From: an uncultured Verrucomicrobia subdivision 3 bacterium
GTDB lineage: Bacteria > Verrucomicrobiota > Verrucomicrobiia > Limisphaerales > UBA11358
DNA length: 64,000 nucleotides
Assembly (NCBI GenBank): GCA_903878805.1
Contig: CAIRJF010000013.1
Span: 1-64,000 of the forward strand
Reading direction: 5' to 3'
This document shows, in pieces, positions 20,756 through 30,220 of the stretch (position 1 is the first letter of the stretch; each line of letters begins with the position of its first letter). The notes under the pieces were generated by a model. It was not told the DNA's origin. It did no database searches and was given only the letters and a program-made list of their open reading frames with translations. The position numbers were made by a program, and so were the translations under genes.

Positions 20756-22137
20756 TGCGTTCCCTGCGCCGTCGCCAGTTCGCGCCGGTTGAAAAAGCCG
20801 ATGCCCGCCACCGCAAAAATTCCGCCCACGAGCAGGACGATTTGTGCGAATGCCAGGCCCAGTTCACCCCAGCTGATGCTGCGGCCGTTGCTTAACGCGT
20901 CAATCGGCGAATAATTTTTCACCAGACTGATGATGGACAACAAGCCCTTGAACGACGGAATCAAAATCACATCCATCACCGAGTGGCCGAGCTGGCCGGT
21001 CTCTTCATTGCCAGCCGCGACGGAACCTGATTCCACCGAGTCCGCCAGCGTGCCGCTCGCCAGCACCACCAGCAGCACCGCCATCGCAAAAAAAGTCGCC
21101 ACCGGAAAGGACAGGAAGCTCGCCGCCATCAGGCCCAGTGCCGCCAACAATGCCATCCAGCAAAAAATAATTCCCAACCCGCGCGCAAAGTTCAGCGCAA
21201 AGCCGCCCTCGGGATACAAAACCTCCATGCCTTCATCGAGCGGAAATAGCAGCGCCGTCCCATTCGCGTTGACGAACGTGATGGTCAGTAGCCCGTTCGC
21301 GTCGAACAGGTCGGGCGGAATGGCAAATTCATGGAACGTGTCCGGCGCCAGACTCATCGGTTCGCTCTGCCATAATTTCGTCTTGTCCGGCACCCCCACC
21401 TCCCACATCGCGATGTAGGTTCCCGATGCGCTTTTTTGCGCCGCATTAAATTTAACGCGCAGTTGCAGTGGTTTTCCGGCCAGATAATTTTTGGCGAAGC
21501 CCAAGTCAATGTGCCAGATGCGCTGGTAGCTTGGCGGCACAAGCTGAAGCGCCGCCTTCACCTGCTCGCGGATTTGCCGGCGCACCTCCGGCAGATCCAC
21601 CTTTTCAATCGGGCTGGATTTCAGGCGCTCCTGCAAAGCCGTTTCCGTGTCCGCGTCAATTGCCGCCGGGTTGACCGGCTCTTTGGCCGAGCCGCGCGCA
21701 ACCAGAACTTGTTCGCGTAAAATTTTCTGCTGCGCCGCCGGCAATTTTCCCGCGCGCCACTGCAATAATCCAAAAACACAACCGCCGGAAATCACGAGCA
21801 ACGCCGCGTTGAGCGTCACGATGCCCAGCCATTTTCCAATCCAGATTTGCCAGCGCGCAATGGGTTTGGTGACGACGACCTGAATCTGACATTCTTCGAT
21901 GTCCCGCGCCAACGTGCCGCACGCCAGCCACAAGGTTGAGAGTCCGAGCAAGCCCGTAATCGCGCTCAACGTGTAGGTCAAAATGATTTGGGTGAAACCC
22001 TGCGCCGTGCCGTCATCTTCAATCACCAACGGCAAACCAACCACTGCCGCAATCAACAGCACCGCGATGACGAGGAATAATTTGAACCGCAGGGCGGCTT
22101 TCCACGTCAACCAGGCGATGGTGAGAATGCGTTGCAT
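20752..22137 (-). CDS. ABC-2-type transporter permease
   Basis: Multiple TM segments; follows ABC ATPase; DIEECQIQVVVTKPIARWQIWIGKWLGI. Confidence 0.8.
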   Translation of the reverse strand: MQRILTIAWLTWKAALRFKLFLVIAVLLIAAVVGLPLVIEDDGTAQGFTQIILTYTLSAITGLLGLSTLWLACGTLARDIEECQIQVVVTKPIARWQIWIGKWLGIVTLNAALLVISGGCVFGLLQWRAGKLPAAQQKILREQVLVARGSAKEPVNPAAIDADTETALQERLKSSPIEKVDLPEVRRQIREQVKAALQLVPPSYQRIWHIDLGFAKNYLAGKPLQLRVKFNAAQKSASGTYIAMWEVGVPDKTKLWQSEPMSLAPDTFHEFAIPPDLFDANGLLTITFVNANGTALLFPLDEGMEVLYPEGGFALNFARGLGIIFCWMALLAALGLMAASFLSFPVATFFAMAVLLVVLASGTLADSVESGSVAAGNEETGQLGHSVMDVILIPSFKGLLSIISLVKNYSPIDALSNGRSISWGELGLAFAQIVLLVGGIFAVAGIGFFNRRELATAQGTQ

Positions 22138-22149
22138 GAATCGCCGGAA

Positions 22150-23370
22150 TTATTTCTTGCCGCCGAGCAGCGACGAAAGTTTTTCGTTCGCTTTGGACAA
22201 ATCCACCGGCTTGGGCGCTTCCGTTTGCGGCGCGGCGGTTTCCGTCTTTGCTGCTGTTGCCGGAGCGGGAGATTGCGTGAGCGCAGATAATTTGCTGTCG
22301 TCCACTTTGGGCGCGGAACTTTCGGCGGTGGTGGTCACGGCTGCGGGTTGCGCCGCTTGCGGCAATGACAATTTTTCCAGAACTTTATCGGACGCGGGTT
22401 TGGCCTCGCCGCCGCGCAGATATTCGGCCACGCGCGCGCCGGATTGAGCGCCGCTGGTTTCCTTCGCCGCCAACTTGGCTTTGGCGACCACGTCGAGGAA
22501 ATAGCTTTCGAGATTCTGCGTCGGATTATCCACGCGCACTTCGCCGGTCGTGACGTCGTGACGGATGGTCGCCAAAACTTTTTCCAACGTCTCGCGCGAG
22601 AGCACTGGCGTCGTGATGCGCAAGCTGTCCGGCTTCGCGAGCAATTCCTTCAAGGTGCCGTCCGCCTGGATTTTGCCGCCGTAATAAATCACCACGCGGT
22701 CGCAAACGTCTTCCACGTCGGACAGCAAATGGCTGCTCAAGATGACCGTCTTGCCGCGCTTGGCGAGCGCGATGATCAAATCCTTCACCTCGCGGCAGCC
22801 AATCGGATCAAGGCCAGCCGTCGGCTCATCGAGAATGACCAGATCCGGATCGTTGATGAGCGCCTGCGCGAGACCGATGCGGCGTTGCATGCCCTTGGAA
22901 AATTCGCCGACCGCGCGCGTCTGCGTTTTACCGAGGCCGACCATGTCCAGCAACTGCTCCGCGCGATTATCGCGGTCCGTTTTGTTCAAATGAAACAGGT
23001 TGCCGAAAAAATCCAGCGTCTCGCGCGAGTTGAGATAGCGATACAAATAAGATTCCTCCGGCAGATAACCGATGCGCGTTTTCGTCTGCACGTGACGCGG
23101 CGAATGGCCGAAAACTTCGATGTGGCCTTTCGTAGGATTCAGCAAACCGAGCAGCAATTTGATGGTCGTGGATTTACCGGAGCCGTTCGGCCCGAGCAGC
23201 CCGAAGATTTCGCCTTTGCGGACTTCAAAATCCACGCCGTCCACCGCGCATGCTTTTGGGCGATTCCAAAAATCTTTGAACACTTTCGTCAGCCCGCGCA
23301 CGGAGACGACGACTTCCGCCGATTTAGGATTGGCGATTTGCGATTGCGGATTTAATTCGGCGACAGGCAT
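22150..23370 (-). CDS. ABC transporter ATP-binding protein with Ala/Pro-rich C-terminal tail
   Basis: GLLGPNGSGKSTTIK; FSKGMQRRIGLAQAL; VILDEPTAGLDP; ~100-aa low-complexity tail. Confidence 0.92.
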   Translation of the reverse strand: MPVAELNPQSQIANPKSAEVVVSVRGLTKVFKDFWNRPKACAVDGVDFEVRKGEIFGLLGPNGSGKSTTIKLLLGLLNPTKGHIEVFGHSPRHVQTKTRIGYLPEESYLYRYLNSRETLDFFGNLFHLNKTDRDNRAEQLLDMVGLGKTQTRAVGEFSKGMQRRIGLAQALINDPDLVILDEPTAGLDPIGCREVKDLIIALAKRGKTVILSSHLLSDVEDVCDRVVIYYGGKIQADGTLKELLAKPDSLRITTPVLSRETLEKVLATIRHDVTTGEVRVDNPTQNLESYFLDVVAKAKLAAKETSGAQSGARVAEYLRGGEAKPASDKVLEKLSLPQAAQPAAVTTTAESSAPKVDDSKLSALTQSPAPATAAKTETAAPQTEAPKPVDLSKANEKLSSLLGGKK

Positions 23371-23377
23371 GGCTTCT

Positions 23378-23773
23378 TTAATTTTGCTTTTCGGTTAACT
23401 GTTTTAAGACAGCCGCAAGGCCGTTTTTGTCCAATCTTTTTTTCGCAATTTCAATCATGGCGCGATAAACCGAGTCGTCGTCTTTTGGAAAACTCACGCC
23501 ATTTTTTCTCAAAAAAGAAATCGCGGAAGCCGCCGCCGTCCGTTTGTTGCCGTCAACAAATGACTGCGACTCGGCAATGTGAAACGCATAGGCCGCTGCA
23601 ATTTCAAAAAGCCCGCCGCGTCCATACCAAAACGCATTTTGTGCCGAACCCAAAGCAGACTCAATCAATCCGCGCTCGCGAATTCCCGCCGCGCCGCCAT
23701 AACGCTTCAATGATTCATCGTGCAAATACAAAACTTCGGCGAGAGTCAGGAATTTCGGCTCGGCCAAATTCAT
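23378..23773 (-). CDS. Death-on-curing (Doc/Fic family) toxin, Gln variant of the Fic motif
   Basis: AYAFHIAESQSFVDGNKRTAAASAISFLRKNGV. Confidence 0.88.
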   Translation of the reverse strand: MNLAEPKFLTLAEVLYLHDESLKRYGGAAGIRERGLIESALGSAQNAFWYGRGGLFEIAAAYAFHIAESQSFVDGNKRTAAASAISFLRKNGVSFPKDDDSVYRAMIEIAKKRLDKNGLAAVLKQLTEKQN

Positions 23774-23946
23774 TGGGCGAGCTTGCGAAACAGTTCGTCA
23801 TTGGTCTTGAACACCTCGTCGGCGATGCGCTTGAATTCCTCGCTGACTTCGCCGTTGTTTTCCACTTCATGAATGTAGGCAGCTACCTTTCGCTGCTCTT
23901 CGCGCGGAAGCTGCTTAAATTCCTCAATGATTTGAGCTGCACTCAT
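23770..23946 (-). CDS. Putative antitoxin of the Doc module (58 aa, absent from ORF track)
   Basis: Translated by hand: MSAAQIIEEFKQLPREEQRKVAAYIHEVENNGEVSEEFKRIADEVFKTNDELFRKLAQ*; stop overlaps toxin start (ATGA). Confidence 0.8.
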   Translation of the reverse strand: MSAAQIIEEFKQLPREEQRKVAAYIHEVENNGEVSEEFKRIADEVFKTNDELFRKLAQ

Positions 23947-23991
23947 GGCAATAAATTAGTCACAATTCCCCGCGTCAGCAAGTCCGTGAAC

Positions 23992-25995
23992 TCACGCCAG
24001 CTTGGGCGTCAGTTCACCAGCCGGTTTCGGATGCGAGCCGTGGTCGTGTTTGTCGGTGACGGCTTCGGGTTGAAAATGTTCCAGTTCTTCACCTTTGCGC
24101 ACGAGGCGGGCGCTGTTGAAAATCACAATCAACGTGCCGAACACATGCAAAATCGCCGCCGTAATCGGACCGATGATGCCGAACGCCGACGCGGACAAAC
24201 CGGCGATGATGAACACGACACCGAACGCAAAATTCTGATTGATGACCGCGCGCGTGCTGCGCGAAAGCTTCACGAGGAACGGCAAACGGCGCAGGTCGTT
24301 GTTCATCAGCGCAATCGTCGCGCTGTGAATGGCGACTTCGCTGCCCGCCGCGCCCATCGCGATGCTGATATCGCCGGCAGCAAGCGCGGGCGCATCGTTC
24401 ACGCCATCACCGACGACCGCGACTTTGTAACCCTTTGCTTTCATCGCGCGGACGAAATCTACTTTGTTCTGCGGCAGGCAATCGCCTTGCGCTTCTTCGC
24501 AACCGATTTCCGCGGCAACGCGCGTGGCGACGACGTGACGGTCACCGCTCACCATCGCGATGCGACGGACGCCCGCGTCCTTCAAATCCGCGAGAGCCTC
24601 TTTTGATTCGGCGCGCGTCTGGTCCTGCATGCCGACCCAGCCGACGCACTTGCCGTTTTGCGCGACAAAAATCAAACTCCAGCCTTCCGTCTCGTTCAAG
24701 TCCACGGATTTCTCAAAGCTCGCGTCAATGCCGTTGTCCTTGAGCCATTGCGCGCGGCCGACCAAAATTTTTGCTCCGTTGATTTCCGCCTTCACGCCGC
24801 GCCCAGCGGTTTCGGCAAAATCTTTTGGCTCAACCAGCGGAACTCCCGCTTCGCCTGCGAGCGTCGCGAGCGCTTTGGCGGTCGGATGGTTGCTGTATTT
24901 TTCGGCGGACGCGGCGAGCAATAAAAGTTCGGCGGGCTTTGTGTCGCCGATCGGCGCGAGGCGGCTGACCGCGAGTTGGCCGGTCGTGAGCGTGCCGGTT
25001 TTGTCGAAGACGAAGGCGTTGATTTTCGCCGCAAGTTCGATATCCGCGACGTTCTTGATCAAAATTCCTAAACGCGCGGCGGCGGAAAGCGCGGCGACCA
25101 TCGCGGTCGGCGTGGCGAGGATGAACGCGCACGGGCAGGACACCACGAACACCGCGATGACGCGGCTTAAATCATGCGTGAACGCCCAGACCAGCGCGCC
25201 GATGACCAGCACCAGCGGCGTGTAAAAGCCCATGTATTGATCCACGATTTTCTGGATGGGCAACTTCGTTTTTTCGGCGGCAATGATGAGTTCGCGCACA
25301 CGGCCAAGCGTCGTGTCCGTGCCGGCGCGACTGACTTTGATTTCGAGCACGCCGGTCAAATTCTGCGTGCCAGCGAAAACTTCGTCGCCTTGCTTCTTGT
25401 CGGCGGGCAAAGATTCGCCGGTGATGGTGGCCTGATTGAATGAACCCTGGCCTTGCACAATGACGCCGTCGGCTGCGACGTTGTCGCCGGGGCGAATGCG
25501 GATGACATCACCGACCGCGAGTTGACTCGCCGCGACTTCTTCTTCGCTGCCGTCCTTCAAGATGCGGCGCGCTTTCGTGGGCGTGAGTTTGATGAGCGAT
25601 TCGATGGAGTCGCGTGCGCCCTGGGCGGTGCGGGTCTCGATGATTTCGCCGGTGAGCATGAAGAAAGCGACGATGCCGGCGGTCTTGTAATCGCCGGACG
25701 CGAACGCTGCGAGCACGGCGATGGCGACGAGTTCATTGATGCTCAGATTACCGCGCCGCAAATCCCTCACGGCGGTGACGATGATGGGATAGCCGAGGAT
25801 GAGCGAGCCGATCATCGCGCTCGCGCTGGACAACATGGTGCTGGTGTCGAACAGCCAGTCCACGATGAAGGCGTTGAGGACGAAGACGACGCCGAGGACG
25901 GCCTGCCAGAGGTGCACGACGGAATGTTCGTGGTCGTGGCCGCAGCCGCAATTGTCATCGTGCTGGTGCTGGCTTAAAAGGGACGTGACTTGCAT
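23992..25995 (-). CDS. Heavy-metal translocating P-type ATPase (Zn/Cd type likely), His-rich N-terminus
   Basis: SCPCAFILATPTAM; DKTGTLTTG; GDGVNDAPAL; N-terminus HQHDDNCGCGHDHEH. Confidence 0.93.
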   Translation of the reverse strand: MQVTSLLSQHQHDDNCGCGHDHEHSVVHLWQAVLGVVFVLNAFIVDWLFDTSTMLSSASAMIGSLILGYPIIVTAVRDLRRGNLSINELVAIAVLAAFASGDYKTAGIVAFFMLTGEIIETRTAQGARDSIESLIKLTPTKARRILKDGSEEEVAASQLAVGDVIRIRPGDNVAADGVIVQGQGSFNQATITGESLPADKKQGDEVFAGTQNLTGVLEIKVSRAGTDTTLGRVRELIIAAEKTKLPIQKIVDQYMGFYTPLVLVIGALVWAFTHDLSRVIAVFVVSCPCAFILATPTAMVAALSAAARLGILIKNVADIELAAKINAFVFDKTGTLTTGQLAVSRLAPIGDTKPAELLLLAASAEKYSNHPTAKALATLAGEAGVPLVEPKDFAETAGRGVKAEINGAKILVGRAQWLKDNGIDASFEKSVDLNETEGWSLIFVAQNGKCVGWVGMQDQTRAESKEALADLKDAGVRRIAMVSGDRHVVATRVAAEIGCEEAQGDCLPQNKVDFVRAMKAKGYKVAVVGDGVNDAPALAAGDISIAMGAAGSEVAIHSATIALMNNDLRRLPFLVKLSRSTRAVINQNFAFGVVFIIAGLSASAFGIIGPITAAILHVFGTLIVIFNSARLVRKGEELEHFQPEAVTDKHDHGSHPKPAGELTPKLA

Positions 25996-25999
25996 AAAA

Positions 26000-26317
26000 T
26001 TAAAAAACTCTTTTGCCGAGAATGGGAAAATGATTCAGCCAACCTATAAATTTTGCGACCAACCATCCAAAGCACAGACTCCATGCTGCAGCAGTAACAA
26101 TAAAAAAGAGAAAAATTATTTCGTCCCGGTTTTTCAAATGAAAAGTTGTGGAGTCTAATCGATAAAAAAAATAGAGCTGCGGTTGTAACACTAAAAGTAA
26201 TTTTTCAAATCGGATTCCAGAGCGGCTGAACAACGAAAGATAAGAAGCCATTGTCATAGCAAAATGGCTGATTGCTATGACTCGTCTTTTCGATATTAAG
26301 TCGCGTGTCGCGTCCAT
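26000..26317 (-). CDS. Small hypothetical membrane protein, lower GC
   Basis: Hydrophobic segment IIFLFFIVTAAAWSLCFGWLVAKFIGWL; lies between same-strand genes. Confidence 0.45.
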   Translation of the reverse strand: MDATRDLISKRRVIAISHFAMTMASYLSLFSRSGIRFEKLLLVLQPQLYFFYRLDSTTFHLKNRDEIIFLFFIVTAAAWSLCFGWLVAKFIGWLNHFPILGKRVF

Positions 26318-26324
26318 TTTCGTT

Positions 26325-27434
26325 TTACGGATTCGCCGCGGATTTCGGCTGCGGCGGTTCGCGGTTCAACTGTAGTCTAAGTTCGCGGGGTTTGCCATCG
26401 GCGCGCTGCGGCAAAAAGATTTTGTCCTGCACGTTCGTCAGAATCTGCGTCATGGCCTTGGCCAGTTCCAGTTGCGCGAACAGGTTCGGGTTGCCCGTGT
26501 ATTTCGGCAGCAGCTCGGTGAACGCCGTCGCGTCCGACTCGATGGCGGTGACGTAGCGGGTGCGCGCGGATTCGGCGGCGTTGGTGATGGACGCGGCGGA
26601 CGCGCCGGACTGGCTGGCGATGCGGTTCTGCTCACTCAAGGCGTCGTTGATGAGCTTGTCGCGGTTCTGGCGCGCGGTGGTGACCATCGCAAAAACATCC
26701 TTCAACTGGCGCGGCGCAACGCTTTGCACCTGCACCTGATCAATCGCCACGCCGAGATGTTCGCGCTCGGCGAGTTCGCTCACGCGCTGGCTGACGGCGT
26801 CCTGAAATCCGGCGATGTCGCGCGTGAGGATGTCGTCCACATTGAAGCGCGCGGCGGTGAGAATGAGCGCGTTGTTGACGGCGTTTTGCACGGCGTTGGA
26901 AACGCCACCGAGATTGAACTGCTGATTCGTGCCGCTGGCGAAATTAAAAATCGCCGTGCGCGGGTCGTCGATGTGATAGGAAACCGTGGCGCGCGTGTGA
27001 ATGATGTTGCGGTCGGCGGTCACCACGTAGCCGTCAATCTGCGGATTGAGCGACGGACCGGCGGGCGGCTCGGTGCCCGCGAGTTCCATTTCCGGCGTGG
27101 TGAGAAACCAGCCGACGGTGGAGGAAACTTTCTGGATTTCCGTGATGGGAATGCGGATTACTTCGTCAATCGGATACGGCAGCGACCAGTGCAAGCCCGC
27201 GCCGAGCAGCATTTTCTGACCTTCGCCCTGCGGCTTGCCGAAGCGCAGAATGACGGCCTTTTCCTGCGGCCCGACGGTGAAAAATCCCGCCGCAAAAATG
27301 ATGACGACGAGCGCCACCATCGCGATTTTGACGATGACGAAACTACTGCGCAACGCCTCGGCCAGCGCCTGTGAACCGGCGTCCTGCGCCACCAGCGGCG
27401 GCTGCGAATGGTCGTGATGATCGTGGTCGCTCAT
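26325..27434 (-). CDS. SPFH/Band 7 protein, HflK-like, His-rich N-terminus
   Basis: MSDHDHHDHSQ; VGPQEKAVILRFGKPQGEGQKMLLGAGLHWSLPYPIDEVIRI. Confidence 0.88.
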   Translation of the reverse strand: MSDHDHHDHSQPPLVAQDAGSQALAEALRSSFVIVKIAMVALVVIIFAAGFFTVGPQEKAVILRFGKPQGEGQKMLLGAGLHWSLPYPIDEVIRIPITEIQKVSSTVGWFLTTPEMELAGTEPPAGPSLNPQIDGYVVTADRNIIHTRATVSYHIDDPRTAIFNFASGTNQQFNLGGVSNAVQNAVNNALILTAARFNVDDILTRDIAGFQDAVSQRVSELAEREHLGVAIDQVQVQSVAPRQLKDVFAMVTTARQNRDKLINDALSEQNRIASQSGASAASITNAAESARTRYVTAIESDATAFTELLPKYTGNPNLFAQLELAKAMTQILTNVQDKIFLPQRADGKPRELRLQLNREPPQPKSAANP

Positions 27435-27441
27435 GGCTCAA

Positions 27442-28344
27442 TCACTTGGAGTTCGCCGGCAGATTTTGGAACAGGCTGAACGGCGGCGTGCGCTCGTCAA
27501 AGATCAGCGTGGACTTCTGGTTCAGAGAACTTTTCAACGCCTGCAATTGCAGTTGGAAAATCGCCAGCTCCGGATTTTGCTGGAAAACACTCAACGTCTT
27601 CGCGGCTTCGGCCACGCCCGCGCCTTCGATGCGCGTCGCGTCGGCCTGCGCGTTGGCGATGACATCGGCGGCCTGACGTTCGGCGGCGGATTTGATTTTC
27701 GTCGCTTCGGCTTCGCCTTTGAATTGCGCCTCGCTGATCAAAACCGTCCGCTCGGATTTCATGCGGTCGAACACCGTTTGCGTCACGCTTTCCGGCAAGC
27801 CAAGTTTTTTGACGCCGAGAAATTCAATGCTGATGCCGTAATTCTGCGAGGCGAGTTCGCCCTGCACGGCAGATTTAATTTCGTTTTCGATGCCTTCTAG
27901 CTTGAGCTGCTTCGGATCAGCATTCACAAAGTCGGACAAATTATGTTTGCCGATGACCGCCGCTTTCGCGCTGCGGAGCATGGTTTCCAACTGGCGTTGC
28001 GCCGCTTCCACGGAACCGCCGGCGAACTTCGGGAAAAATTCCTTCGCGTCGGAAATCCGCCAGCCGACGTAAACGCTCGTCAGCAACATCGTGTTGTCCG
28101 ACGTGAGGTTCTCGCTGTATTTGTCCTCGAAATTTTGCACGCGCTGGTCGAAGCGATAAACCTGCTGGATCGGCCACGGCCATTTGCCGTAAATGCCAGG
28201 TTGGTCAATGTTCGCGGCGGCGGGCTTGCCGAACGTCGTCAGCACGGCGACTTCCGACTGGCGCACCTGGAAGGTGAAGAGCAGCAGCGCAAAAATCACC
28301 ACCAGCACGGCGGCGATGACGATTGTGATCAGATTTTTTTTCAT
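27442..28344 (-). CDS. SPFH/Band 7 protein, HflC-like
   Basis: VRQSEVAVLTTFGKP...GIYGKWPWPIQQVYRFDQRVQNFED. Confidence 0.88.
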   Translation of the reverse strand: MKKNLITIVIAAVLVVIFALLLFTFQVRQSEVAVLTTFGKPAAANIDQPGIYGKWPWPIQQVYRFDQRVQNFEDKYSENLTSDNTMLLTSVYVGWRISDAKEFFPKFAGGSVEAAQRQLETMLRSAKAAVIGKHNLSDFVNADPKQLKLEGIENEIKSAVQGELASQNYGISIEFLGVKKLGLPESVTQTVFDRMKSERTVLISEAQFKGEAEATKIKSAAERQAADVIANAQADATRIEGAGVAEAAKTLSVFQQNPELAIFQLQLQALKSSLNQKSTLIFDERTPPFSLFQNLPANSK

Positions 28345-30215
28345 GGCGTATTCGTGATGGAAAGGTTCAACAGGTCGTCGCGGATTTTGTCTTCGAGATT
28401 GAAGATGACGACGTCCTGCGTATTCGTGACGAGCAAAACATATTTGCGCGCGCCCTTGGTAGCATCGGCAAAACTCTGCAGATACAGGCGCTGGCGATAA
28501 ACATCCGGCGCGGCGGCAAAAGCGGGAAGCTGATTCGTAAACAGTGCGGCCTCGGCAAACTTAGAGGAAACCAATTGGACGCGTTTTGCATCCGCGACAT
28601 TCGTAATCGTGAATGCCTGCGCGCTGGAAACCGCTTCCAAACGAATCGCGCCTGCCTGCGCGTCAAGAATTTTCGCGAGCTTGGTCTGCTGCGCGCCGAC
28701 TACTTTTTCGTAAGTCGCGGCGACATCGCTGGCCGTTGGCGGATGAATGTCCTGCAAGCCGACAAAAATAATTTTTGCGCCAAGCGAACGCGCGTTGGCC
28801 GAAGATTGGATGCGGTCGCGCAAAACTTCCGCCGCCTGCAAACGGCCTTGCGACAGCACGTCGTTCAAATCAATTCCCGCGAAATACTTGATGACTTCCT
28901 GCGTCGCCAGATCTTTCAGCAACGCATCCGGCGCATCGTTTTTGTAAGCCCAGTCGGTGACATTCGTGATTTGAAATTGAATCGGAATGCTGACGGTAAT
29001 TAAGCCGACCGCCTGCGCCTTGTTCGAATCATTCGTGCCGCTGCTCGCCGTCGCGGAGGTAACGGTGGCACGATTGGCGACGAGAAAATTTTCTTCCTTG
29101 TTGTGGCTGACCGTCCAGAGAATCGTGTTCACTGCTTCGCTTTGCGGGTCGGGCGTGTAGCCGACGGCGAACGACTGAATCTGCTCCGTGCGGAAGCGGT
29201 AAATCTTATCCATCGGCCACGGCAATTTGAAATGCGCGCCGGGATTGAGCGTCGCCACCGGCTTGCCAAAATGTTCCAGCACGGCTTGTTCGCCGACATC
29301 TACAAATACAATCGTCGTGGACAAAATCAGCGCGGCAAATTGGATGAGCAGCAGTGTCGCGAGATTTTTTTGCGCCGCCTGAAAAAACCATGTTTCGGAA
29401 ACTTTGAAGCCAAATTGATAATCCAAAGTTTGCGCCGCCGTGGTGAACAAACTTTCCGGCTGCGCGAAAATGCCGACGACGCGGCTTTCGTAAAGCGGAC
29501 GGGCAATCTTGCCCTTCACGCGCGGACGGTAAATTTCCAGCAGCAACGTCAGCAGATTTTCCAACGCCATCAAAGCGAGCAGACCGCACAGGCCGCGCGC
29601 GACCCAGAAATCCGCGCGCGGAAATTTGGCTTCGACGCCCGCGATAGCGAGAGACGTAAGTGCGCAAACGTAAGCGCCGGCCAGCAGAAAACTCGCGCTC
29701 GGACGGAGTAGACGGTGATTTTCCAAACGCGCAATCGTCACGGAAAACCGGCCGATCAGAAACAGCAGCAGCGCAAAAATCGCGAACAGTGACAATGCCG
29801 CCGTCGCGTTGGCCGCATTGAGGCCGGCCGTGTTTTTGCCGCTCCAATTCCAGAGCAGCCACGCGCCGCCCGCTTCGAGCAGCAGAATTAAAACTGCAAA
29901 GCCCGGCACAAAATATTTTTCAAATTGCAGCCGCGCGTTCTGCGCCGGAAAACTGCCGCCGTCCTTGCTTTCAAAGAGCGATTGCCCACGGCTGCGGGCA
30001 AGTTCATCGAGTTCGAGTTTTTCCGAGCGTTCGTTTTCTTCGAGCCGCATTTGGAACCAGCTGATGCCCGCCACGATGACGCCGAGGCCGAGGAAAATGG
30101 ACGCGGCTTGACCCGCCAGCGAACCGGCGAAAACCGTCACGCCAAAGCCCGCGAGAAAAATCAGCACCGCGACCGCGAGGTTCACCAGCCCGTTTTTTTG
30201 GATGTTGCGTTCCAT
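28341..30215 (-). CDS. Polytopic membrane protein fused to a SPFH domain
   Basis: ~270-aa multi-TM N-terminal half followed by VDVGEQAVLEHFGKPVATLNPGAHFKLPWPMDKIYRFRTEQIQ. Confidence 0.85.
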   Translation of the reverse strand: MERNIQKNGLVNLAVAVLIFLAGFGVTVFAGSLAGQAASIFLGLGVIVAGISWFQMRLEENERSEKLELDELARSRGQSLFESKDGGSFPAQNARLQFEKYFVPGFAVLILLLEAGGAWLLWNWSGKNTAGLNAANATAALSLFAIFALLLFLIGRFSVTIARLENHRLLRPSASFLLAGAYVCALTSLAIAGVEAKFPRADFWVARGLCGLLALMALENLLTLLLEIYRPRVKGKIARPLYESRVVGIFAQPESLFTTAAQTLDYQFGFKVSETWFFQAAQKNLATLLLIQFAALILSTTIVFVDVGEQAVLEHFGKPVATLNPGAHFKLPWPMDKIYRFRTEQIQSFAVGYTPDPQSEAVNTILWTVSHNKEENFLVANRATVTSATASSGTNDSNKAQAVGLITVSIPIQFQITNVTDWAYKNDAPDALLKDLATQEVIKYFAGIDLNDVLSQGRLQAAEVLRDRIQSSANARSLGAKIIFVGLQDIHPPTASDVAATYEKVVGAQQTKLAKILDAQAGAIRLEAVSSAQAFTITNVADAKRVQLVSSKFAEAALFTNQLPAFAAAPDVYRQRLYLQSFADATKGARKYVLLVTNTQDVVIFNLEDKIRDDLLNLSITNTP

Positions 30216-30220
30216 TTTAT

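Noticed and set aside
26472-27374. 300-aa plus-strand ORF opposite the HflK-like gene
   Set aside because: Arg/Gly/Asp-rich shadow translation with no domain signal; the opposite strand encodes a clear SPFH protein.
26325-30215. Classic HflKC-FtsH quality control locus
   Set aside because: No FtsH gene nearby, three rather than two SPFH genes, and different neighbours.
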